Shown here piece by piece: positions 23,977 through 31,346 of a DNA stretch of 42,636 nucleotides. The notes under the pieces were generated by a model. The model saw only the letters and a program-made list of their open reading frames with translations. It did not search any database and had not been told where the DNA came from. The stretch is from Acidobacteriaceae bacterium. GTDB lineage: Bacteria; Acidobacteriota; Terriglobia; Terriglobales; Acidobacteriaceae. A program made the translations under genes and the position numbers. Where the stretch lies: NCBI GenBank assembly GCA_030037705.1, contig JASHQE010000104.1, forward strand, positions 1 to 42,636, written 5' to 3'. Every line of letters begins with the position of its first letter. The first letter of the stretch is position 1.

Positions 23977-25578
23977 TCAGCCCACGGCAACATCTCCGCC
24001 CGCCCCGGGATCATTCTTCTTTAGGAAGAACGCGAGAACAAACATGATGGCGCAGAGTGTGCCCAAGACCCAAAATATGTCCATGTAGCACAACGCGCCG
24101 CCTTGCTGATGCACCAATTCGTAGAATCTCGTTACGGCCTGGTCGCTGGCGTCAGTGGACCGAAGCCCGGAGTGCGCGATCTTCGAGCTCAGTGCATGGA
24201 ACGCCAAACGATATGCAGGGGAATCGGGAACGATATGGCCGATGAGGATTTGCTGATGGTATTGAGCCCGCCGTGCGATCATCGTGGTCACGACCGAAGT
24301 TCCAATACTGCCGCCGATGTTGCGCATGAAGTTGATCATTCCTGAGACACTATTGCCTTTCTCTGGAGGAACTCCGATGTAACCCGCTGCTGTGATTGGG
24401 ACAAATAGAAAACCGATTCCTATCACTTGCGCAACGCGCAGCCACATCGCAAAGCGGAAACTGACGGACAAATCGATCTGATTGGCACAATAGAACAATC
24501 CAATGGCGAGACACAGCCATCCAGTCGCTATCAGCCATCTGGCTTGAATCTTCGATGTAAGCCGGCCGACGATGGGCATCATTACCAGCAAGACAACTCC
24601 TCCTCCGGACAGAACGAGACCCGCAAGCTCTGCTGTATAACCCATCAGCGTCTGCAGAAATTCGGGGATCAAAACCAGGGTGCTAAAGAGCATGAAACCC
24701 ATCATGAACATCATCAGGTTCGCCGCCGTGAAGTTGAAGCTCGTGAACATGTGAACGTCGATGATCGGCTCTTTGCGGAACCATTCCCAGATAACAAGTG
24801 AGATAAGGCAAACGGTCGCAGTTATCGCCAGGGCGGTGATGAAATGCGAGCCAAACCAATCGTCTTCCTGCCCCTTGTCCAGAACCACTTGCAGCGATCC
24901 CACCCCCAGTGCCAGCATGGATATTCCAAGGTAGTCCACGCGAATGCTCGCGCTCTTCAAGCGACGGAGGAACGGCGGATCTTCAACCAGCGTATGCGTC
25001 AAATAAAGAGCCAGCAGAACCGGGGGCAGTGTGATGAAGAATATCCAGCGCCAGGAGTAGTTGTCCGTAATCCAGCCCCCTAACATCGGTCCGACTGTTG
25101 GGGCAAGAACTGCAGTAATGCCGTAGACTGCAAACGCGGACCCACGCTGCTCGGGAGGAAATGTATCGTTGAGAATGGCTTGTGCCATCGGCTGCAGCCC
25201 TCCGCCGCCAATGCCTTGTACAGCTCGAAACAACAACAGCAGCGGCAGGTTTGGCGCCAGGCCGCAGAGCAGTGAACTCACTGTAAAAACAGCAAGCGAA
25301 GTCATGAAGTACCGTTTGCGGCCGATCAACTCTGCGAGCCATCCGCTAATGGGTAGAACGATCGCATTCGCAGCAAGGTACGAGGTGAGCACCCAGGTGC
25401 TGTCGTCGTAGCTGGCTCCCAGGCCACCGGCGATGTAGGGCAACGCAACGTTGGCAACGCTCGTGTCCAGGACTTCGACAAATGCGGCCATCGAGACGGT
25501 CGCTGCAATCGCCCAAGGATTTACGTTGGGGCGCCAGGCGACTTGTTCCGACGGAAAGCTCAGTGTTGTCGCGCTCAT
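23977..25578 (-). CDS. DHA2-family MFS drug efflux pump (EmrB/QacA type)
   Basis: 533 residues with about 14 hydrophobic segments. Landmarks: D-T-S-V-A-N-V-A-L-P-Y-I-A-G-G-L-G at about 38-55, W-L-A-E-L-I-G-R-K-R-Y-F near 83-93 (motif A), R-A-V-Q-G-I-G-G-G-G-L-Q-P-M near 119-132, and G-P-M-L-G-G-W-I-T-D (motif C, typical of antiporters). It exports toxic organics using the proton gradient and, with the adaptor and TolC-type channel, spans both membranes. Its ATG overlaps the adaptor stop by 4 nt. Substrate unknown. Confidence 0.94.
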   Translation of the reverse strand: MSATTLSFPSEQVAWRPNVNPWAIAATVSMAAFVEVLDTSVANVALPYIAGGLGASYDDSTWVLTSYLAANAIVLPISGWLAELIGRKRYFMTSLAVFTVSSLLCGLAPNLPLLLLFRAVQGIGGGGLQPMAQAILNDTFPPEQRGSAFAVYGITAVLAPTVGPMLGGWITDNYSWRWIFFITLPPVLLALYLTHTLVEDPPFLRRLKSASIRVDYLGISMLALGVGSLQVVLDKGQEDDWFGSHFITALAITATVCLISLVIWEWFRKEPIIDVHMFTSFNFTAANLMMFMMGFMLFSTLVLIPEFLQTLMGYTAELAGLVLSGGGVVLLVMMPIVGRLTSKIQARWLIATGWLCLAIGLFYCANQIDLSVSFRFAMWLRVAQVIGIGFLFVPITAAGYIGVPPEKGNSVSGMINFMRNIGGSIGTSVVTTMIARRAQYHQQILIGHIVPDSPAYRLAFHALSSKIAHSGLRSTDASDQAVTRFYELVHQQGGALCYMDIFWVLGTLCAIMFVLAFFLKKNDPGAGGDVAVG

Positions 25579-26849
25579 CGCAAGTACACTTTCGCTTCGA
25601 CATTCATGCCCGGCCGAAGCTGGTGATCACGACTTTCGCCGGGTTCCAGCACGATCTTGACCGGAACTCGCTGGACAATCTTGACGTAGTTGCCGGTCGC
25701 ATTTTCGGGAGGAAGCAAGCTGAAGATGGGGCCCGTTCCACCCGCGATGCTGTCGACATGACCGTTGTATGTGCGACCATTCGAGTCGAGCTCAATCTTT
25801 GCTTTCTGGCCAACGCGCATATGTTTGAGCTGTGTCTCTTTGAAATTTGCCGTAATCCACACCTGATCGAGGGGAACGACCGTGAGCAGTTGCTCCCCAG
25901 GATCGACATTCAATCCAACTACAACCTTCTTCGTGATCTCGCCGGTTACGGGCGCGGGTATTCTTGTGTATCCAAGGTTCAGCCGCGCTTGTTCGAGGGC
26001 AGCTTCCTTCTGGCGTACGTCGGCCACCGCAGACAACGCTTTGGCTCTCGTTGACGCAACCCGCTGTGGCCCCGCTTGTGCATTCTCATATTGCGCTTCG
26101 GCCTCCGCAAGGCGACTCTGCGCTTCTTGAACGGCTTGTTCAGCCGCGGCCTCGTCGGCTTCCGCAGCAGTGATGGCGGCAACGTCGGTTGCTGCGGCGG
26201 CATAAGCATGATCGTAAATCTGTTTTGGCACCTCCTCTTTTGCGAGAAGCAAACGATAGCGGGTAACGTCATCCTGTGCCTTCACATTCTCTGCCTGCGC
26301 CTCCAGAACGCGCGCATGAGCCGCAGCGGCTTCCTTTTTCGCTGCCTGAATCGCTGCTCTAGCGCTCGTGATATCCGAGGAAGTGAACTTCAATTGACTC
26401 GACGTATCAACGGAGGACACAGGCACATCGATGTTTAAACCCCTCGCCGTTGCTTCTGACGTATCCAGCGCCGCCTGCGCTCTCGCCACGGCCACTTCAT
26501 AGTCCTTCGGATCGATTTCGACGAGTGTAGATCCTTCATCGACCCATTGGTTATCGTCGATATTCACCTTCTGGACATATCCAGAGATGCGAGCGCTCAC
26601 GGGGTAAAGATGCACATCTACCTGCGCATCGTCAGTCGATTCAAATCCGGAGAGATAATGCCCCAATAGAACGCCAGCCACGCCGAGCACGATTACCGAC
26701 GCAAGTATGATCCAGCGTCTGCGAGAGCGCCTATGTGGATAGGCGGAGACCAGCACATCGTCTGCCGCGGTGTTGCCGGCTGGTGCGCGCGCATCGGCCT
26801 CACCTGAATTCGATCGATTTGCCGGTTGATTCTGTTCAGACATATTCAA
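25575..26849 (-). CDS. EmrA/HlyD-family periplasmic adaptor
   Basis: 424 residues. A cytoplasmic tail of about 48 residues, one membrane helix (W-I-I-L-A-S-V-I-V-L-G-V-A-G-V-L-L-G), then F-E-S-T-D-D-A-Q-V-D-V-H-L-Y-P-V-S-A-R-I-S-G-Y-V, the EmrA hallmark. A lipoyl half, a long Ala/Glu/Gln coiled coil (about 125-270) and the returning T-R-I-P-A-P-V-T-G-E-I half with the beta-barrel complete it. It connects the DHA2 pump to the TolC channel. Both its start and its stop overlap neighbouring genes by 4 nt, so the three pump genes are translationally coupled. Confidence 0.94.
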   Translation of the reverse strand: MNMSEQNQPANRSNSGEADARAPAGNTAADDVLVSAYPHRRSRRRWIILASVIVLGVAGVLLGHYLSGFESTDDAQVDVHLYPVSARISGYVQKVNIDDNQWVDEGSTLVEIDPKDYEVAVARAQAALDTSEATARGLNIDVPVSSVDTSSQLKFTSSDITSARAAIQAAKKEAAAAHARVLEAQAENVKAQDDVTRYRLLLAKEEVPKQIYDHAYAAAATDVAAITAAEADEAAAEQAVQEAQSRLAEAEAQYENAQAGPQRVASTRAKALSAVADVRQKEAALEQARLNLGYTRIPAPVTGEITKKVVVGLNVDPGEQLLTVVPLDQVWITANFKETQLKHMRVGQKAKIELDSNGRTYNGHVDSIAGGTGPIFSLLPPENATGNYVKIVQRVPVKIVLEPGESRDHQLRPGMNVEAKVYLR

Positions 26850-28339
26850 TTTCCCTTCAGATACCCTGCGTATCGGGATTCCGCGACTCCAGTCGCTCTC
26901 GCCAGAGATACCTTGGCTAGGTTGTAGCTGTAGAGGCTTGCAATATAGGCATCATTCGCGATTGCAAGCGCGTCCAGTGCTTGAACCACTTCGATATTGT
27001 CTGTGACGCCCGAACTGAAACGATCGCGAGATTGTTCTAACGTTTGAGTGGCAAGCACGACCGCGCTGTTCTCGACAGAAACCTCTTGTGCATCCGCTTC
27101 CAGATCGAGATAAGCGTCGCGAACCTCCTGATCGATTTTGGCGCGCAAGTCTTCCAGCCGCTGCTGCTCCGCTGCGAGCGCGGCATCCGCTCGGAGAACG
27201 TCCGCATGCACTTTACCACCTTGAAAAATAGGGATGCGGAGCGTGGCAGCCGCATCAACGGTACCATGCGACGAGCCCGCATTGACTCCAGAGAGACCGT
27301 AATCGGTCTCTGCATCTATCGATGGATACCGTTCGGCAGATGCGGCCTTTCGCGCGAGTTCAGCGGACCGGACCCGATTTACCTGGCTCTGAAAATCAGG
27401 GCGAGTCTTGTACGCTTTTTCGATCGCCTCATCGAGCCTCGAAGGCGTCAGCTCCTGGTAAGGAACGTGTGTGATTATCTCGAACTGCTGACGCAGAGGA
27501 AGTCCGATAGCTCGCGCCAAGACTAATTTCTGCTTCGCCAGGTCATTTTGTGCGCTAATCAGCTTCTGTTCGCGCGATTCCAGTTGCACCTGTGACCGCA
27601 GAACATCCACGGCTGACGCGAGACCTACGGTCTTCTGGTCGGCCGCCTGTTGAAAGAGTGCCTTGGCCGTGTCCCGCTGTGATGTGGCTGATTGGACCTC
27701 CGATTGGTCAGCGATGGCCAACAAGTAATTGGAGACAATAACCAGCACGACCAGTTCGCGAGCATCTTTGAAACCGAATTCGGCGGACTTCAACTGTGCA
27801 TCTGAAGATCGCATCCGCTCGATGGATTCCCAATCAAACACAGATTGCTCGAGATAAGCTCGTGAGTCGAAATAGCCAAATGGCCCGATGATCGGAGCGA
27901 CTCCAGGAATGGAGAGACCAATCTGCGCCTTCAGAGCAATTTGATGAACTCCGAAGCCGGTCTCGGTAACAACATTGGGAAGCAGTTCGCTCAGCGCTTG
28001 CCAGCGCTGTCCTCGTTCGTCGGTCACAACATCTGTTGCTAAAACGTCCCCGAGATTCCGTTTGAGTCCACGATTGACCGCATCTTCGAGGGAAAGCGCC
28101 ACGGGCATGGCGCTGACGCTTCCAGCCGGTACTCCGCCGAGGTACGGATTTTGCGATTCGACTTGACTGTTACTCTGCCCTGCTTGCACCGCGGTCCTTG
28201 CTGTTCCGGTTATTTCCCCTAGAGCGATCGGATTGTAAGGCGCAGGCGTGGCTGGTCCGGTGTACTGAGCAGACAGAGTGAATCCACCGTACAACGGAAT
28301 GCCAAGCAGTATCGCTCTAGCCCAAGTTCTGAACCACAT
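26846..28339 (-). CDS. TolC-family outer membrane channel (efflux system 2)
   Basis: 497 residues from the ATG at 28339, which gives a clean signal peptide (M-W-F-R-T-W-A-R-A-I-L-L-G-I-P-L-Y-G-G-F-T-L-S-A-Q). The frame continues up to a GTG at 28372, but those extra codons lie in the duplicated promoter segment. The body has two OEP halves: L-S-L-E-D-A-V-N-R-G-L-K-R-N-L, long helices, then T-R-P-D-F-Q-S-Q and R-D-R-F-S-S-G-V-T-D-N-I-E-V-V-Q-A-L near the end. First gene of the TolC-EmrA-EmrB-kinase-like operon. Its promoter carries two ATACC-type sites. Confidence 0.92.
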   Translation of the reverse strand: MWFRTWARAILLGIPLYGGFTLSAQYTGPATPAPYNPIALGEITGTARTAVQAGQSNSQVESQNPYLGGVPAGSVSAMPVALSLEDAVNRGLKRNLGDVLATDVVTDERGQRWQALSELLPNVVTETGFGVHQIALKAQIGLSIPGVAPIIGPFGYFDSRAYLEQSVFDWESIERMRSSDAQLKSAEFGFKDARELVVLVIVSNYLLAIADQSEVQSATSQRDTAKALFQQAADQKTVGLASAVDVLRSQVQLESREQKLISAQNDLAKQKLVLARAIGLPLRQQFEIITHVPYQELTPSRLDEAIEKAYKTRPDFQSQVNRVRSAELARKAASAERYPSIDAETDYGLSGVNAGSSHGTVDAAATLRIPIFQGGKVHADVLRADAALAAEQQRLEDLRAKIDQEVRDAYLDLEADAQEVSVENSAVVLATQTLEQSRDRFSSGVTDNIEVVQALDALAIANDAYIASLYSYNLAKVSLARATGVAESRYAGYLKGN

Positions 28340-28356
28340 GGAATCGCCAACCCGTA

Positions 28357-28432
28357 TAGATTCGACGTACACGCATTATTCAGCCAGAGCGGATCGCTGG
28401 ATGCAATTAGACATTGGTATTGGCAATACCTT
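28357..28432 (-). repeat. 76-bp promoter segment homologous to 15305-15381
   Basis: Read on the minus strand it starts AAGGTATTGCC and ends GTACGTCGAATCTA, about 80% identical to the copy at 15 kb in the opposite chromosomal orientation. Here it immediately precedes the TolC gene of efflux system 2. A -10-like AATAAT lies about 25 nt after the ATACC element. Confidence 0.7.
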
Positions 28433-28439
28433 GGTATTG
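28404..28439 (-). promoter_or_regulatory. Operator cluster of efflux system 2
   Basis: CCAATACCAATGTCTAATTG (28404-28423, minus strand) is the shared element pointing at the TolC gene. It abuts CAATACC-TT-GGTATTG (28424-28439), a near-perfect palindrome of its first half. Confidence 0.65.
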
Positions 28440-28597
28440 GTTGGCCGGCTTTTCTTGGTTGCTGGCTCCTTTGTGTAAATCGAATCTTCGCAAGATTGAG
28501 AGAGCGCCCGTGACCGCTCTTGCGCTCACTCATATAGGTACTGACCTGGTGTTAATCTGAAGAGCTTCAGCAGCTACGGTAAGCTTGGCCGCTTGAT

Positions 28598-28623
28598 ACC
28601 AAGGTATTGGTCAATACATCGGT
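28598..28623. promoter_or_regulatory. Further palindromic ATACC site, distal to efflux system 2
   Basis: ACCAAGGTATTG-GT-CAATACATCGGT has 12-bp arms with two mismatches, in the gap between the beta-mannosidase stop and the efflux operon. It lies about 200 bp upstream of the operator cluster and may be an upstream site for it. The rest of 28440-28665 shows no gene. Confidence 0.45.
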
Positions 28624-28665
28624 CGAAGACTAGCATTTCAGCTAGTTCAGGAATCCCAAGGCCGA

Positions 28666-31263
28666 TCACTTCGCAGCGGAGCCCTCAGGAGCAAAGGCAT
28701 CGGCCAGCGACATGACGTCTATGTTCTTCCTCAACTCGTCAAGTGATGCACCGCTTTTTACCACGATATTTACGGGCTCACCGGGAATGAGATCGATGAA
28801 GTTATCCGTGGGCTGCACGTCCAGATCCCCGAAGGTTATGTATACGTCGCGGGCCAGTACATTCGACGACAGTTTTAGATTGAAAGTGCTCCCGCTCTCG
28901 GTCAGAACAGCGTCGATTTTCGCCGGCGGCAAATGAACCTGTTTGGTTGGCGCCAGGTAGTTCAGGTTGCGGGTAACTACGGTTCCATCTACGGTGACGT
29001 CGGTTAACACAGCTAATTTACTAAGGTCCTGCTGAAATTTGAGCAGGGATTCGAAAGAAAATTCATCGTAGACTTCGCTAGATAGCGGAGGAAGAACGAC
29101 TTGCTTGTTCCGCTCCATCACGATCTTCCCTTCCATCGTCATCACTCGAACGCGCAAGATGCCGCTCGTAGATTGCGTTTTATCCGAGATGATGTAAACT
29201 GAAACCTTCCCATCCTGAACCAGCGGCGAGACGAGGATTGGGCTATAGAATCGGCGCGCATAATATTGGAGCGCTTTCCATCGGCCGAAATAGTCAATGC
29301 TCGACCAGGACGCGACCGGCCAGCAATCATTGAGTTGCCAAAACAGCGAGCCCATAATGCGAGGCCTGTTGCGGCGCATGTGCTCCGCGCCAATCTTCAC
29401 GCCCTCGGCCTGCAAAACCTGGCTCACATAGAGTAACGACGTGAAATCCTTCGGTTCCGCATAATAACGGAGCAGGTAGTCGTGGATGATGGAGTTGCCT
29501 TCATTGTTCTTTTGGTGCGCCAGCATCACCGGCGTGAAGATGCCCGCGCGGTCTTCGGCGGTAGTAAACGACTCAATCGTGCGCAATTCCGGGAAGGACT
29601 GGAAACCGTACTCCGATGTGAATCGATAGAAATGCTTCAGGTAATTTTCAAAAGGCTCGCGCCCATGCCAGATGCTCCAGTCGTGAGCATCGCCGGTCTG
29701 AAACGTATCCGAGGTCGCCTGATAGTCTGCGCTGGGAGAACTCGGCCAATACGGAACCTCGGGATCGTCGCGTTCAATCACGTTCGAAAGAACGCCGCTG
29801 AAAGTGGTGAGATAATTCTTCCACACCTGCAGCCTGGCATCGGGTGTAAGCCCGCCAAGGAAGGCATCGAGCACCGATTCCACTTCATTGTTCCCCGACC
29901 ACAGGACAATACTGGGATGATTGCGGATTCTCTTGACTTGGTAATCCGCTTCCGCCTCTACCTGTTGCTTCCAATCCTCAGAGCCGGGATACCAACTGCT
30001 GGCGAACATAAAATCCTGCCAGACCATCAGTCCAAGCTCATCGCAGATACCGTAGAACTGATCAGACTCGTAGTATCCGCCGCCCCATACGCGCATCATA
30101 TTCATGTTGGCGTCCTTGGCCGACTGCAGGATTTGCCGATAGCGCGCCTCCGTCACCCGGTTCGGAAAGCTGTCGAAGGGAATGACATCGGCGCCCTTGC
30201 TAAAGATTGGAATTCCGTTGACGACAAATTCGAACGACTCTCCCCACGCGTCCGGCTTCCGGAGCAGCACCACGGAGCGAAGTCCTGTGCGGACGCCTTT
30301 GGAATCGATCGGCCGAGACGCATTGAGGAGAGTTACCTTGAAATCGTATAAAGGCTGGGAACCATAACCAGCTGGAAACCACAAGGCGGGCTTATCGATT
30401 TCTACCGGCACGGCGACGATGTTCTCGCCGGGATGTAGTTGGGCTCTTTGCACGGTTTCCTTGTGTGCTCCGCCGCCCTCATATTGGAGCCGAAGGTCCG
30501 CGACCATGGAATCGCTCGCAACGATATCGGCATTGGCGATGAGATGGGCAACGTCAGCGCGCACATCGGGCTGTGCTATCTGCAAATCGGCAATTCGCGC
30601 TTGATTCCATACCTCCAGATAGACGGGCTGCCAGATGCCGCTGGTTACAAACCGCGGGCCCCAATCCCATCCATATTCATAGGCTGCTTTGCGCAGATAC
30701 GATTTATCCGGAATGTGCGTTTCTGTATTCGTTTTGTCCTCTGCCGCGAGCGCCTCAGCGTATCGAATGGGTGAGGAAAATTCCACGCGTACCTCGTTCC
30801 GCCCAGGAAGGAGAAATGGTTTCGCGTCGATGCGCCAGGCGCGGAACATGTTATCTGCTTTCAAGACCACCCGATTGTTGATATAAACCGTAGCGTTGGT
30901 ATCCAAGCCGAGGAATACCAGATCGATATTCCGATGCGCCAGCAAATCGTTCGTGGCCTCGAAGGTCCTGTGATAAGTCCAATCCGCCTTTTCGATCCAC
31001 TGCAGGCGCGACTCATTATCCCCATAGAAAGGATCGGGTATGAGTTTGTTTCTGAGCAGATCAAGATGCACATCGCCCGGCACCTGCGCGGGAAGCCATT
31101 CCGCCGCCTCAGTAGATTTGCCGCCGCTGGTCTGCCGGAACTCCCAGCCATCGTTTAAGCTGATAGTCTGCTTTTCCGGCGCTTTCTGGGCAGACGACCG
31201 CTGAGCGAAGAGCGGCAGGAGCGCGGTTGCGATGAGTGCGAAAGAAGCAAGCAGGCGTTTCAT
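28666..31263 (-). CDS. Exported GH2 beta-mannosidase
   Basis: 865 residues: signal peptide to about residue 25, a jelly-roll N-domain with W-x-P-A-Q-V-P-G-D-V-H-L-D-L-L and the Y-E-Y-G-W-D-W-G-P-R-F-V-T-S-G-I-W block that marks beta-mannosidases, Ig-like domains, then the TIM barrel. The likely acid/base is E460 in L-W-S-G-N-N-E, and the likely nucleophile is E551 in S-E-Y-G-F. It removes terminal beta-linked mannose from manno-oligosaccharides or N-glycan cores, probably in the periplasm. It follows the GH78 gene by 83 bp on the same strand and may share its transcript. Together with the GH38 enzyme it suggests use of mannose-containing glycans. Confidence 0.92.
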   Translation of the reverse strand: MKRLLASFALIATALLPLFAQRSSAQKAPEKQTISLNDGWEFRQTSGGKSTEAAEWLPAQVPGDVHLDLLRNKLIPDPFYGDNESRLQWIEKADWTYHRTFEATNDLLAHRNIDLVFLGLDTNATVYINNRVVLKADNMFRAWRIDAKPFLLPGRNEVRVEFSSPIRYAEALAAEDKTNTETHIPDKSYLRKAAYEYGWDWGPRFVTSGIWQPVYLEVWNQARIADLQIAQPDVRADVAHLIANADIVASDSMVADLRLQYEGGGAHKETVQRAQLHPGENIVAVPVEIDKPALWFPAGYGSQPLYDFKVTLLNASRPIDSKGVRTGLRSVVLLRKPDAWGESFEFVVNGIPIFSKGADVIPFDSFPNRVTEARYRQILQSAKDANMNMMRVWGGGYYESDQFYGICDELGLMVWQDFMFASSWYPGSEDWKQQVEAEADYQVKRIRNHPSIVLWSGNNEVESVLDAFLGGLTPDARLQVWKNYLTTFSGVLSNVIERDDPEVPYWPSSPSADYQATSDTFQTGDAHDWSIWHGREPFENYLKHFYRFTSEYGFQSFPELRTIESFTTAEDRAGIFTPVMLAHQKNNEGNSIIHDYLLRYYAEPKDFTSLLYVSQVLQAEGVKIGAEHMRRNRPRIMGSLFWQLNDCWPVASWSSIDYFGRWKALQYYARRFYSPILVSPLVQDGKVSVYIISDKTQSTSGILRVRVMTMEGKIVMERNKQVVLPPLSSEVYDEFSFESLLKFQQDLSKLAVLTDVTVDGTVVTRNLNYLAPTKQVHLPPAKIDAVLTESGSTFNLKLSSNVLARDVYITFGDLDVQPTDNFIDLIPGEPVNIVVKSGASLDELRKNIDVMSLADAFAPEGSAAK

Positions 31264-31346
31264 AGAATTGGCTCCGGTGAACTCAATCTTCGTTGTGTAA
31301 ATTGTTCTGTGCGCCGCTTGATCTATAACTACGATCCGCTTGCCGT

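Noticed and set aside
28598..28623. Palindrome as a terminator of the beta-mannosidase gene
   Set aside because: It has no T-tract and its sequence matches the operator family, so a binding site is the better reading.
29482..30351. 289-codon plus-strand open frame
   Set aside because: Antisense to the beta-mannosidase catalytic region; no domain features.
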